NCBI RefSeq assembly: GCF_014805685.1 | Contig: NC_060885.1 | Coordinates: forward strand, 25,719,632-25,783,631 | Direction: 5' to 3' | Origin: Silurus meridionalis | Lineage: Eukaryota; Chordata; Actinopteri; Siluriformes; Siluridae | Length of the DNA stretch: 64,000 nt | Part shown: piece by piece, positions 53,496-64,000 of the stretch | Numbering within the stretch: position 1 is the first letter of the stretch | Layout: the number at the start of each line of letters is the position of its first letter | Position numbers and translations under genes: made by a program | The notes under the pieces: generated by a model | Told to the model about the DNA's origin: nothing | The model's database searches: none | Seen by the model: the letters and a program-made list of their open reading frames with translations, nothing else

Positions 53496-54639
53496 CTGAA
53501 AGACAGAAACACTATAATTCAACATGGTAACAAGATTTTTATTACTGTTGATCAACAGACATTAATTTTAAAACAAATGACCTTGCCAGCTCTTCAAAGT
53601 GGCATCTCTAAACCTACAAAACCACAATGTTCTACTGTTACACAATTACTGATACATACAAAGGAATGATTATTGCAAATTAATTAAGAATGGATAGCTA
53701 CATTAAAATGGTGTATAATCATGTGTCATCATTAAAAACCTCATGCCATGTGCAGTCACCTGAGAAATGGACATAAAAAAATTATCTGGCCTTATCAGGT
53801 CTTAAAATTAGGCAAACACAATCTCAGATGAATAACACCACCTGACAAAAAACATAATATCAGATTAGATAACATCTTATGCAAACAGCCCACCGAATCA
53901 TACAATTGTAATGATTTTATTCAGAATGACAAAAAATTGTGCATGTAAACATGGCAACTGAGGCTTTATGTGGTGTTGAGCTGTTGAAAGTATATGTTTA
54001 TCACTGCATGTTTAATAGTATTTGTGAACTGTACTACAGTCAACCGCCAAAAATTCGCAGTTTGGAAATGTCTAGATCAATTCACTAAGATACCATAGGG
54101 GATGTGGGGGTGCATCCAAAATGTGCAGATTTTAGGAACTTGCAGGGGTTACGTTCTAAGACCACCAGGAGGCCACTGTACATGTGAAACAGCTCAAATC
54201 AACAATGAGTGAGTTATGTATTACATAATCTTGTCTTTTAAGAATTCATTCTACTCTAACACGTTTACAAATATCAAGGATTTTAAATGATAAATAATGA
54301 CTTAAATAATATTTTAGAGCTGAGAGAATATGTAAACATAGTTTGAAAAATGGAGTAGGGTCAAGAGAGCACATGGAGAAACTGGACTTAGGTACTTAGG
54401 TATCAGATTTTCTTATGTCAGATTAGTCAATTAGGTCTAAAAAAAAAACAAAACAAAAAAAAAGCAACAAGGGAATAGAGGAATGGGTAAGCTGTCTATG
54501 AGATGAAGGATGATACCAGCTGTGTTCATGTATACAAGCCAGCGGCTGTTACGGTACCAAAATCATGCAACAACAAATCTGCATGATGATGTACTTAATA
54601 ACTGCTGCAATCTCAGCTACAAAGACCATGCCCACAGTC
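53496..54639. other. AT-rich intron with a possible small MITE
   Basis: 54039-54183 is bracketed by TACAGTCAACCGCC and the inverse of GGCCACTGTA. This could be a small Tigger/MITE-type element, but the repeat is too short to be sure. Nothing else recognised. Confidence 0.35.
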
Positions 54640-54799
54640 CTGTTGTTGTCTGCCTGATGCCGGTGGTGGGGAGATTACATCCGACTCCAGTGGACCACGT
54701 GGTGAGAGTTTGGCGACTACTGCATCTTTGTTTTCACACAGACGTGGCTCAGCGACAGAGTTCCAGAGGCCGGCACTCAGCTAGACTTGCTAGCCTAGT

Positions 54800-55660
54800 T
54801 CTGTGCTGACAGAAATGCAGCTCTGTGCGGTAAGACTCACAATGGTGGTGTGGGTGTTTTATATCAACATAGAAGGGTGTAAGTGCTTGTCTCCAGCTTT
54901 TGCTCCAGCGGAGTTTGTGACTGTAAGGTGCAGGCCATTTTATTTACCACGAGCAATCACCACTGCTTTCATTGTTGGAGTGTACATTCCCCACAGCCCT
55001 AATGTTAAGTAGCCACTGTGTGAACCCTATGGGGCTATTAGCAACCTGAAAAATGTTTACCTAAATGGACTGGTCATTATCACTGGAGATTTCAATGATG
55101 CCAAACTACCCCGAGTCATCAGAGAGGCAAAGCCTCTTTCTTTTAGGACAGGGGAGACACCCAGCACATGTGGCAGGTCATCCAGGCGGTCACAAACTGC
55201 AAGACAACTTCGCCTGCTTGTGACTGTGAGGTTGGGGCCCCTCACGGCTGTGTGCTTTGCACACTGCTGTTCACTCTCCTGACTCATGACAGTGTAGTAA
55301 AGCACAGCTTGAATCACATCATTATCTTCGCCGATGACACGACCGTGGTGGATCTCATTAGAAAGAACGACGAGTCAGCATACAGTAAGGTAGTGAAACA
55401 GCTGGTATAGAGCCAACAACCTGTCTCTGAACGTTGACAAAACCAAAAAGATGGTTGTTATCTTTAGAAAAGCACAGAGCATCCATTCTTTACTGATATT
55501 CGATGGATCCTCCTTGAAGATCGTCAGTCTGGTGGAGAACATCACCTGGTCACTCAACACCAGCTCCATCATCAAGAAAGCCCAGCAGCACCTCTACTTC
55601 CTAAGAAGGTTGAGGAAAGCATATCTCCCTCCAACCCTACTAACCACATTCTACATGTAA
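54800..55660 (+). pseudogene. LINE endonuclease/reverse transcriptase, broken
   Basis: From 54915, endonuclease pieces; then frame 55168-55410 with GAPHGCVLCTLLFTLLTHDS (the P-Q-G-C-V-L motif mutated to P-H-G-C) and IIFADDTTVVDLIRKNDES (palm F-A-D-D). Frame 55451-55660 has M-V-V-I-F-R-K-A-Q, W-S-L-N-T-S-S-I-I-K-K-A-Q-Q and L-Y-F-L-R-R-L-R-K-A. Most of the endonuclease and the start of the reverse transcriptase are deleted between 55110 and 55200. Confidence 0.85.
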
Positions 55661-55757
55661 TGTGGTTGGCTTTATGGATGCAGTGTGTGGTGTAAATGTC
55701 TGTGATAGAGGGACGAAAGACTCTGATGGTCTTCTCATCTGTCCCCACCATCCTCTG

Positions 55758-56545
55758 TAGCAGGGGTGGGCAATTAATTTTTACAAGGGGCCACATGAGA
55801 AACCTGAATTGTGACAGAGGGCCACACCAACGGTAAAAGATTGTCAATTATTAGAACCATTGCATTTATTGCTATGAGTGTGTACTAACCTCACTAAAAT
55901 CAATGCATTGCAATTCAAAGAATTTAAATGCAAATTATAAATTATTGTTATACCATACATAGTATTGACAGACAGGCAGCAGTCAATTATTATTAGCAAA
56001 AGTCTGTTAAACGAAAATAATTGACCGCCGAACTTTAGGAAGCCCATTTAAGTGAATGGAACATTCTAATCTATAGCATTAGGAAGAGCTGTGTAATAAA
56101 TAATAATATATTATAATAATTATTATTTTCGGGATCCACGGGGAATGTTTCAAAGATCAACCCGTCGAGCCACTGGCGACCACTGATTTAAGGCAATGAA
56201 TTCCATAATTTTTTGTGTTATGCCTTTTGCCTTGGCACCATCACTGGAAAACTTTCCTGCCTTTTCAAAAACATCCTCTACAGATGGAGTGCGCATGCTC
56301 GGATTGACTACTTTTCTGCGCCGCATTTTTCTCATATTTAGAATGGCAATCGGGATATTTGAATTTCAGGTGATAAATTGAACCCGACTTGGAAAAACTC
56401 TTTGCAGATACACCCCCTCTTAAAATTTCAGCATTGCATGTTTTGCAAATCGCTATCCGCACACCGCAGACATGTTGGCTCTTATCCAGATAACCGTGTG
56501 CTGGCTGCGCTTTTTTATTGCGTCATTACAATTGTGTTACAATAT
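55758..56545 (-). mobile_element. hAT element remnant with BED finger (relative of family B)
   Basis: The left end is CAGGGGTGGGCAATTAATTT. The minus strand encodes a BED finger (C-K-T-C-N-A-E-I near 56440, I-Y-H-L-K-F-K near 56370) and E-D-V-F-E-K-A-G-K-F. These are homologous to 15969-16220, as is the tail near 55850 (L-V-R-L-V-H-T-H-S). No 8-bp duplication was found at the edges; GGCGACCACTG near 56185 suggests a second hAT terminus within it. Confidence 0.75.
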
Positions 56546-57720
56546 AGTTTTTCCTCTCAAGCCATCAGGCTCCTCAACACACAGAACTGAAATGAACCAA
56601 ACTCACACACATACACACAACTGTGTGTTACTGAACTGTACGACCTGAACTCAACAAACACTCACTACTTATTTCGATTCATTCACATCCCTGTCTATAG
56701 CACCACCAATTACATTTAATATTATTATATACAGTGCATATATATACAGTAGGGTGTTTTGTGCATCTGTCCCACTCTGTCTCGTGTTGTCTTTTGTCTA
56801 CACTGTTTGCACTAGGTTGCACACGAGGCGAGGACACTTACTTTAGTCCTTAGCTTTGTGTTCTGTAGGTTATGTAGCTATGTTGTGTGATGTAGCTCTA
56901 TGTTGTTTCATGTAGCACCAGCGTTCTGAAGAGATTTTTAAATTTTACTGTATACTGCGTCAGCTATATATAGTTAAAATGACGATAAAAGTTGACTCTT
57001 GACTTGAGATAAGAACTGTAATAAAAGGACTTTGTGTCACCCAAATGAGGATGGGTTCCCTATTGAGTCTAGTTCCTCTCAAGGTTTCTTCCTCATAAAA
57101 ACTCTAAAATTATAACAACAAATATAGAAAAAATATCAGAAAAATATATCAGAAAAAATAGCTTCTATAGGCTAAAGTGACAAGTATTTATTGTGACCTT
57201 CCCTTACACTTGAGGAACCCAGCTCTCCTAAACCTAAATGGAATGGACCATAATAAATAAATTGCACCCTTAATTACTTGCACCTCCCTTAAAAAACTGA
57301 ACTTAACCCTCGTTAGCTGTCCAATTATAGCTGTCCAACCTTCCATTTATCTCCGAAATCCTAGAAAATAATGTAGCACATTAACGCTGAACGAGGTAAC
57401 ATTTAGGATTTAGGCCTCATCATAGCAAAGAGACACTGCTGGATGTGATAAATGACCTGTTATTAGATGCTGATCAGAGTTGTGTCTTCTTGCTTGAGTT
57501 GCTTGAACAGTTTTTGACACTATTGATCATAACCCCCTCTTGATAGATCTAACCCCCTTGCTATACTAGAAAATATTGTTGAAATTAAGAGAACAGTTCT
57601 CTCCTGGCTCAGGTTATTAGCAGTTTGTTGATGTAAATGGTGAGTTCTCCGCACTCACTGAGGGAAAGCTTGGTGTTCCACAAGAATCTGTCTTAGGCCC
57701 ACTGCCTTTTTCTTTATATA

Positions 57721-59337
57721 CAGTGGGTACGGAAAGTATTCAGTCCCCCTTACATTTTTCACTCTTTGTTATATTGCAGCCATTTGCTAAAATCTTTTAA
57801 GTTTATTTTTTTCCTCATTTATGTACACATAGCACTCCATATTGACAGAAAAACACAGAATTGTTGACATTTTTGCAGATTTAATAAAAAAGAAAAACTG
57901 AAATATCACATGGTCCTAAGTATTCAGACCCTTTGCTCAGTATTTAGTAGAAGAACCCTTTTGATCTAATACAGCCATGAGTCTGTTTGGGAAAGTTGCA
58001 ACAAGGTTTTCACACATGGATTTGTGGATCTTCTGCCATTCCTCCTTGCAGATCCTCTCCAGTTCTGTCAGGTTGGATGGTAAACGTTGGTGGACAGCCA
58101 TTTTTAGGTCTCTCCAAAGATGCTCAATTGGGTTTTAGTCAGGGCTCTGGCTGGGCCATTCAAGAACAGTCACAGAGTTATTGTGAAGCCACTCCTTCGT
58201 TATTTTAGCTGTGTGCTTAGGGTCATTGTCTTGTTGGAAGGTAAACCTTCGGCCCAGTCTGAGGTCTAGAGCACTCTGGAGAAGGTTTGCGTCCAGGATA
58301 TCCCTGTACTTTGCCGCATTCATCTTTCCCTCGATTGCAACCAGTCGTCCTGTCCCTGCAGCTGAAAAACACCCCCACCATGCTTCACTGTTGGGACTGT
58401 AGTGGACAGGTGATAAGCAGTGCCTAATTTTCTTTACACATACAGCTTAGAATTAAGGCCAAAAAGTTCTATCTTGGTCTCATCAGACCAGATAATCTTA
58501 TTTCTTACCATCTTGGAGTCCTCCAGGTGTTTTATAGCAAACTCCATGCAGGCTTTCATGTGTGTTGCACTGAGGAGAGACTTCCGTCGGGCCACTCTGC
58601 CATAAAGCCCCAACTGGTGGAGGGCTGCTGTGATGGTTGACTTTCTACAACTTTCTCCCATCTCCTGACTGCATCTCTGGAGCTTAGCCACAGTGATGTT
58701 TGGTTTCTTCTTTACCTCTCTCACCAAGGCTCTTCTCCCCCGATAGCTCAGTTTGGCCGGACGCCCAGCTCTAGGAAGGGTTCTGGTCGTCCCAAACGTC
58801 TTCCATTAGAGGATTATGAAGGCCACTGTGCTCTTAGGAACCTTAAGTGCAGCAGAAATTTCTTTGTAACCTTGGCCAGATCTGTGCCTTGCCACAATTC
58901 TGTCTCTGAGCTCTTCAGGCAGTTCCTTTGACCTCATGATTCTCATTTGCTCTGACATGCATTGTGATCTGTAAGGTCTTATATAGACAGGTGTGTGGCT
59001 TTCCTAATCAAGTCCAATCAGTATAATCAAACACAGCTGGAATCAAATGAAGTTGAAGAACCATTTTAAGGATGATCAGAAGAAATGGATAGCACCTGAG
59101 TTAAATATATGAGTGTCACAGCAAAGGGTCTGAATACTTAGGACCATGTGATATTTCAGTTTTTCTTTTTTAATAAATCTGCAAAAATTTCAACAATTCT
59201 GTGTTTTTCTGTCAAGATGGGGTGCTATGTGTACATTAATGAGGAGAAGAAATTAACTTAAATGATTTTAGCAAATGGCTGCAGTATAACAAAGAGTAAG
59301 AAAATTTAAGGGGTCTGAATACTTTCCGTACCCACTG
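57721..59337 (-). mobile_element. Tc1-like transposon, complete length, inside an L2-like LINE
   Basis: 1617 bp with terminal inverted repeats CAGTGGGTACGGAAAGTATTC and its inverse, TA on both sides (57719-57720 and 59338-59339), and long subterminal similarity (TTTCTGTCAA...TGTGTTTTTC). Complete length for a Tc1, with all parts of the transposase present on the minus strand in broken frames. Confidence 0.96.
58000..58935 (-). pseudogene. Tc1-like transposase, broken
   Basis: Helix-turn-helix DNA spans 58745-58935 (L-R-D-R-I-V-A-R-H-R-S type). Frame 58434-58727 has M-V-R-E-V-K-K-K-P, S-T-I-T-A-A-L-H-Q-L-G-L-Y-G-R and IIWSDETKIELFG (first Asp). Frame 58135-58323 has [16 protein letters not shown] and [11 protein letters not shown] (second Asp), ending W-P-S-Q-S-P-D-stop. 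Past the stop the N-P-I-E-H-L-W region (Glu) is readable. At least one nonsense mutation and two frameshifts. Confidence 0.9.
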
Positions 59338-59339
59338 TA

Positions 59340-59960
59340 TGCTGCCTCTGGGTGAAATTATATGTAAACATTGTATTAGCTTCCATTGTTATGCTGATGA
59401 TACACAGTTGTATGTTCTAATCAAAATCAAATAAGGAAGACCAGCTTAACAATGTTGAGGAGTGTGTAAAGGACATAAGACAGTGTATGTTTTATAACTT
59501 TCTTCTGTTTAACTCGGATTAAATCAAAGTACTTTTACTAGGACCACATGCACCTAGAAGTAAACTTTTGGATTACGTAGCATTCTGGATGGGATTTCTG
59601 TCTTAGTGCATACAGCAGTGAAAGACCTTGGTGCGATTATTTTCTATAAACTTTTCTTTGACACTTATGTAAATAACATTACCAGGACAGATTTCTTTCA
59701 CCTTCCCAAATAAAAAATATAAATATGATGTTACAGGATGCAGAAAAAACTAGTTCATACTTTTTTTCTAGATTAGACTACTGCAAAGCTTTACTGTCTG
59801 GGTGTTATAAAGTGCATAAATACGCTTCAGTTTGTCTAGAATGCAGCAGCAAAAGACCTTACCAGATCTAGAAAATATGACCACCCCTGTTTTAATCAGT
59901 CTACACTGGCTCCCCATTAAATCTCGCATTTATAACAAAATACTACTACTGATGCAGTGA
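59340..59960 (+). pseudogene. L2-like reverse transcriptase fragment
   Basis: The palm motif Y-A-D-D-T-Q-L-Y is near 59390-59412. The region equivalent to V-L-L-L-G-P-H and V-K-D-L-G follows, but with stops (after K-I-K at about 59430, and TAA near 59520) and frameshifts. The more intact copy at 63432 makes the homology clear. Confidence 0.8.
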
Positions 59961-60087
59961 TAAAGCACTGGTCTCACACCGCAGTATCTGAGTATCTATC
60001 AGAGTTTTGTTAAAAGTCAAGACTGAAAACATATTTATTTAGTCAATCCTTTTGTCAGTAGGTGTGTCTTAGGTCTTTCCTCTATGG

Positions 60088-61250
60088 CAGGGGTATTCAT
60101 AAAAAAATTAAAGAGGGCTAGTTAAAGAAAATTTCTTGAAGCAAAGGTCCGGAAGGTTAAAATGTCAACTATTTAGTGTGATATACATTTAAGTAGACTA
60201 GTAGTTGTATCAACGTCTGCATGTAATCAATACCTGACAGTCAAATCAAAGGAATTCAGTACAATTAAAATAAACCTTTTGACAATATTTATTGTCACGT
60301 AACATAGAACTGAACACATACAGTATATCTGACTGTAGATATTTATAATGTTTTTTTCATTAACTAAATAAAAGTAGGGCTGCATGTCAAAATAAGAGAA
60401 AACAAATCAAATGGGAAAAGTGTGCACGTTCAAATAAAGTGCTTAAATTCAGAAAAATAAAATAAATGGAGAAAAGGTTTGAATTTCCCATTTTCTGTTT
60501 CACATTTTGACTCAACAGTCTCAACCAATGTTACAGATAATAAATCTCAACACAACTTAACAATTGAACCGTTTTAGAGAATTACTTTCTTCCTCCGTTA
60601 TATCTCACTCCCCCACCTTTTGCTCAGTGAGAGAATTGAGCTCTAGCTTATCCTGCCAGGATTTTAAGCTTGGGCTTGAATGGAGTCATTCTCAAACACA
60701 TGTGGAGGTCCTCATTGGTGAGCCTGGAACGATATTTAGTTTTGATTATGTTCATTGTGGAGAAAGCTGCCTCGCAATTGTATGTGGAGCCAAACATGGT
60801 CAAGATGTATAGAGCTACTTTCCGCAGACCTGGGAAAGCTCTCTCAGGGATCATTTGGAGCCAGAAAGTAGATGGGTCAGTTCTGACAAACTGCTCTTTC
60901 AGGGCCACATCTGCTTGGATATCAACCAATTGCATCTGGGAGGCCCAGCATTTACCAACGTAAAGTGCTGTGTGACTTCCTTTGAGAACCCCCTGACATC
61001 TGTGATAAAAAATGGGTTCTGAATGAACATGGTGAGCTGCAGTCCAAAGCTGAAGTTTACAATCAGCTTATCAATAAAGTCAACAAAAGAAGACATCTCT
61101 CTGTCCCTGAACCTGTTCCTGCACTTCTGGGAAGTGTGCACAGTCTCTCTGCAGGTCTTCCTTGAACACCCATGTTTCCTCTGAAAGGAGCGGACAGCTG
61201 TCATCAGTTCACAAATTGAATTGCCCTTGCCCTGTAGCCTCAAATTCAGT
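60088..61250 (-). mobile_element. hAT transposon remnant (C-terminal transposase half)
   Basis: The terminus-like CAGGGGTATTCATAAAAAA at 60088 is followed by about 500 bp of non-coding sequence and then, on minus, the transposase C-terminal half. Nothing N-terminal is found upstream of 61250, so it is truncated there, about 350 bp from an arid4b exon. Confidence 0.85.
60648..61243 (-). pseudogene. hAT transposase C-terminal part
   Basis: The upstream frame 60899-61243 begins M-R-L-Q-G-K-G-N-S-I-C-E-L-M and reads F-S-F-G-L-Q-L-T-M-F. The downstream frame 60648-60935 has L-V-D-I-Q-A-D, PERAFPGLRKVALYILTMFG and then S-T-Y-N-C-E-A-A-F-S-T-M-N, R-L-T-N-E-D-L-H-M. The last is the hAT dimerisation domain. 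The two frames overlap with a 1-base offset. The same domain order is seen in the hAT at 34.7-35.4 kb, but the sequences belong to different families. Confidence 0.88.
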
Positions 61251-61596
61251 TATGTGAAGTGATATCAACCAAAAAGGCCACATTATTACAGTAAATACTG
61301 ACTTTTTGTCTTAATAAAAAGACAAAACATTAATATGGATAATGATTAAATTCTTGCTAAAATAACAAATGTGACCTAAACCTTTTGTGGAATTAATGAT
61401 AAACAAAACAGAAAATATGATTTTAGTGATAACTGTTGTTCTTTCAGAAAACCGAAATAAACATCTGGCTGGTAATTATACAAAACACAAAATGAAACAA
61501 ATAAAAATGTTTTAAAATATGATAAAAATTTTTCGCAACCAAATTATCTTGTACACATGACAATTGCTAAAGTGTCTTATATATAAGGCTACTCAC

Positions 61597-61676
61597 AACT
61601 TCCCATCCTTGAAGGAACGGACAAACACGCTGTCTTTTTTCATCATGACATCTTCATGACAATCTGGAGAAATGAC
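61597..61676 (-). CDS. arid4b: arid4b exon (RBB1NT region), first exon in transcript order in this window
   Basis: Read on the minus strand, the acceptor is ...TTATTAAAG before 61676 and the donor GTGAGT lies at 61596 and below. The 80 bp enter in phase 0 and leave two bases of a Phe codon. The peptide begins VISPDCHEDVMMKKD and ends VRSFKDGK, which matches the conserved ARID4 RBB1NT segment that precedes the ARID domain. The next exon supplies the third base of the Phe codon and continues Y-M-I-L-R-K-D-I-K-E, giving the family pattern K-F-x-x-x-x-R-K-D. An 8.1 kb intron full of LINE, Tc1 and hAT debris follows. Confidence 0.9.
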
Positions 61677-62964
61677 CTTTAATAATAAAGAAAGAACAGA
61701 AAGAAAAATGAGGGTAGAATCTAAATTGTAGAAGTTTTTTACATTTTCAAACTTTATGAAAAGAATATAATAAATATTAAAAAACACATAAGGTTAAAAC
61801 TATGTTAGATATCTATTCTGCTGTTTAAAAAAGAAATAATACTGAACCATCACAGTTGAGTGTGTATGCACAAACAAATACAAGTCAAATACAATATAAA
61901 ATGATGCACACTATGGTGCAAACGATGTATTTTTCCACAATTTTTTCCTTTAAATATTTCTAATTAGTTTTCATTTACTGTCACATTAAGGGTGGAAAAA
62001 TAATTGATGTCTTTTAATCTTTGGTTAATTTACATCACAAAAATCATACAGTAATTAATGACTAATAATTACAATTGCAAGTTACTAGTTATAGATTTGT
62101 ATGCCAGTGTAATCTACTCATAAGTCCTTTACTGGTTGTTACCATTATTTTTAGTCCCTTTACACTTGTTTTTGCTCTAACAATTAACATATTAGCTAGA
62201 AATAAAAGCTACCAATAGTTTGCACTGTCCAAAATACACACAGTTTACTTACACTTACATTGCTTATAAATACATTTGCTGTTTTCCAAAATAAGAAGAG
62301 ACATAAAATATTGTATTTAGGAACTCAGTCTTTATTGTTTTATGGTTTAACAAAAAACAAACAGCAGGTGACAAGACATCTTGAATTATCACAGTGAGTT
62401 GCCAAACAGTTAACATATGTTTGTAATTGTAACGATCATAAACATTTATTTAAACATAAAGAACTTCTTCAGGTCCTTTTTTAAACAGTTGCTAACTAAT
62501 ATAAAGCTATTTTAACAAGATTTAGAATCTATAATAAAACAACAAGAACACATAGCAACACATTTTATAACTTTTACTGAACAGTCTCTTCTTTCTTGAA
62601 GAAAATCATGCAGAATTTGGCAGCAGTGGGCAATTTTGTGTCTTGCCCACCCAATCAAAGTTTAAAAAATACAAATAACAAAATAATAAGGAAAAATAAC
62701 AGAAAATACCAGCATGGTTTCTAACTTCTGAATGTGTGGGCATCCTATAGCTAATGAACAATGATCAGTATCTAACAGTCCTACCCAGACTATACCCAAT
62801 TTGTTAAGGGGATATAAATCTCAAACTAGTTGTTTTTTTAAGTTAAAGGAACACATTTACAAATTAAAGTGCACATTTTTGCAAGTTTTAAAGTGGGCTT
62901 GTAAACACAACATGCAGTTTTTAAATAAAGGTTTTGTTATTGAGGGAAAACAATCCATACCTAC
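61677..62964. other. AT-rich arid4b intron, nothing recognised
   Basis: No coding frame or paired repeats that I can support. Confidence 0.45.
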
Positions 62965-63426
62965 ATGGCCCTCTGTGAAAAAGTGTTTGCCCCCTGTTAA
63001 AACTGTGGTTTATCACATTTGAGTTCAATTTCTCTAGCCACACCCAGGCCTGATTACTGCCACACATGTTCGCAATCGAGAAATCTCTAAAAAGGACCTA
63101 CCTGACAAAGTGAAGTAGACCAAAAGATCCTCAAAAGCTAGACATCATGCCGAAATTCAGAAACAAATGAGAAAGAAAGTAATTGAGATATATCGTTTTG
63201 GAAAAGGTTATAAAGCCATTTCTAAAGCTTTGGGATTCCAACAAACCACAGTGAGAGTCGTTATTCACAAATGGCAAAAACATGGAACAGTGGAGAACCT
63301 TCCCAGGAGTGGCCGGCCGACCAAAATTACCCCATAAACACAGCCATGACTCATCCAAGAGGTCAGAAAAGTCCCCAAAACAACAACCAAAGAACTGCAA
63401 ACCTCACTTGCCACAGTGAAGGTCAG
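62965..63426 (+). mobile_element. Tc1-like transposon 5' part
   Basis: CCTACATGGCCCTCTGTGAA, then AAAGTGTTTGCCCCC...GTTAAAAC is a Tc1 terminal region; the exact first base is eroded. The N-terminal transposase follows. The element stops at 63426, where L2-like sequence begins. The 3' half may lie beyond the LINE, outside the window. Confidence 0.8.
63167..63337 (+). pseudogene. Tc1-like transposase N-terminal DNA-binding fragment
   Basis: ATG at 63167 reads MRKKVIEIYRFGKGYKAISK, then A-L-G-F-Q-Q-T-T-V-R and N-L-P-R-S-G-R-P-T-K-I-T-P. This is a complete first helix-turn-helix with the GRPTK hook, then a stop at 63335. After the stop the second helix-turn-helix is decayed (V-P-K-T-T-T-K-E-L-Q-T-S). 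Same superfamily as 1772-2150. Confidence 0.88.
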
Positions 63427-64000
63427 TGTTGCTGCCTCTTGGTGAAATTATTCATAAACATGGGATTCGCTTCCATTGCTATGCTGATGACACACAGCTG
63501 TATATTTCAGCAAAGCCAGATGAGAGAGATCAGCTTAACAATGTTGAGAAGTGTGTAAAGGACATTAGACAGTGGATGCGTGATAACTTTCTTCTGCTCA
63601 ACTCAGATAAGATGGAAGTACTTTTACTAGGACCACATGCAGCTAGAAGTAAACTTTCCGATTACGTAGCATCTCTGGATGGTGTTTCTGTTTCAGCGTG
63701 TACGGCTGTTAAAGACCTTGGTGTGAATATTGACCCTAGTCTTTCCTTTGAGTCTCACGTGAATAATATCACCAGGATCTCCTTCTTTCACCTTAGAAAC
63801 ATTGCTAAAATTAGAAATATGATGTCGTTACAAGATGCAGAAAAACTATTTCATGCTTTTGTTACTTCTAGATTAGACTACTGTAATGCTTCACTGTCTG
63901 GGTGTGCAAATAAGTGCATAAATAAGCTTCAGTTAGATCAGAATGCAGCAGCAAGAGTCCTCACTAGATCTAGGAAATATGACCACATCACCCCTGTTTT
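63427..64000 (+). mobile_element. L2-like LINE, 5'-truncated, running off the window
   Basis: It starts abruptly in the reverse transcriptase just before the palm motif and continues to the window edge. The abrupt start within a Tc1 element is typical of 5' truncation during target-primed reverse transcription (family knowledge). Confidence 0.85.
63432..64000 (+). CDS. L2-like reverse transcriptase C-terminal part, open to the window edge
   Basis: The frame is open for 189 codons from L-P-L-G-E-I-I to the last base. It has [18 protein letters not shown] (palm, catalytic Y-A-D-D), then NFLLLNSDKMEVLLLGPH, V-K-D-L-G-V-N-I-D and H-V-N-N-I-T. F-V-T-S-R-L-D-Y-C-N-A-S-L-S-G and N-A-A-A-R-V-L-T-R-S-R-K follow, the L2-type thumb. 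There is no ATG or fingers region because of 5' truncation. It is far less damaged than its relative at 59.3-60.0 kb, so younger. Confidence 0.85.
   Translation, partial: MPLGEIIHKHGIRFHCYADDTQLYISAKPDERDQLNNVEKCVKDIRQWMRDNFLLLNSDKMEVLLLGPHAARSKLSDYVASLDGVSVSACTAVKDLGVNIDPSLSFESHVNNITRISFFHLRNIAKIRNMMSLQDAEKLFHAFVTSRLDYCNASLSGCANKCINKLQLDQNAAARVLTRSRKYDHITPV

Larger units (their letters stand above)
54640..56760 (+). mobile_element. Rex/CR1-like non-LTR retrotransposon, broken by a hAT element
   Basis: Coding-like sequence on plus at 54640-55757 and 56546-56760 is interrupted by hAT sequence. Endonuclease motifs (V-R-C-R-P-F-Y-L-P-R, V-Y-I-P, G-D-F-N-D-A-K-L) lie at 54915-55105. Reverse transcriptase motifs lie at 55168-55660, and the end region reads Q-A-I-R-L-L-N-T-Q-N near 56560. 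About 200 bp around the hAT insertion are missing, and there are internal deletions. Confidence 0.85.
57035..60080 (+). mobile_element. L2-like LINE, split by the Tc1 at 57721-59337
   Basis: 57040-57100 matches a LINE tail (CACCCAAATGAGGATGGGTT). 57370-57720 carries reverse transcriptase DNA for D-T-I-D-H-N and V-P-Q. After the Tc1, 59338 continues with [18 protein letters not shown], then the thumb region to about 59900 and the tail. It is about 80% similar, by eye, to the copy starting at 63427. Confidence 0.85.

Noticed and set aside
54039..54183. Possible small MITE bounded by TACAGTCAACC and the inverse of GGCCACTGTA
   Set aside because: The shared terminal sequence is only a few bases; insufficient to support an element.

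Overview
This window is AT-rich, intron-dominated vertebrate DNA. It almost certainly comes from a teleost fish: Tc1/mariner, hAT, piggyBac, DIRS, Ty3/Gypsy, L2-like and Rex/CR1-like elements lie side by side, with long TA/TG microsatellites. The repeat mix would suit an ostariophysan such as a catfish, but that is inference. There are no bacterial genes, CRISPR arrays or operons.

The only host gene recognised is arid4b, on the minus strand across the whole window. Seven coding exons are read from sequence with AG/GT splice sites, and their phases join without a break: 61597-61676, 53419-53495, 52715-52851, 12536-12608, 8248-8342, 1100-1197 and 723-906. They encode the end of the RBB1NT region, an acidic Ser/Glu linker and the complete ARID DNA-binding domain. 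The first and last exons of the gene lie outside. Introns in transcript order are about 8.1 kb, 0.57 kb, 40.1 kb, 4.2 kb, 7.0 kb and 0.19 kb.

Layout in plus coordinates: 1-8.2 kb holds exons plus a Tc1 element split by a Gypsy retrotransposon. 8.3-12.5 kb holds a solo LTR and several Tc1 remnants. The 40 kb intron (12.6-52.7 kb) is a nest of mobile elements. It holds hAT non-autonomous elements with perfect 8-bp target duplications, a long palindrome, a Tc1 element containing a BED-finger hAT, DIRS pieces including a tyrosine recombinase, several LTRs, a Pro/Ser-rich repetitive LTR-element interior, a Tigger fragment, a nearly whole hAT transposase and a zinc-finger-like pseudogene. It also holds two copies of one Tc1 fragment that differ by one base, a Gypsy element carrying a piggyBac, and a Tc1 split by a DIRS piece that ends 43 bp from an exon. 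53.5-61.6 kb holds a Rex/CR1-like LINE broken by a hAT, an L2-like LINE broken by a complete-length Tc1, and another hAT remnant. 61.7-64 kb holds a Tc1 5' half abutting an L2-like LINE whose frame is open to the window edge.

Nearly every transposon reading frame is broken, so the elements are fossils. The structural value is the order of insertion, which can be read from target-site duplications (CCCAG, GCACC, GTATT, AAGAC, CATTAGAG, GATTAAAC, ATAATTTC, TTAA and TA). I do not see a clearly new biological system. The best leads are the duplicated Tc1 fragment, the 168-bp palindrome, the unclassified repeat family at 22.1/28.1 kb, the Pro-rich repetitive ORF and the zinc-finger-like ORF at 36 kb.
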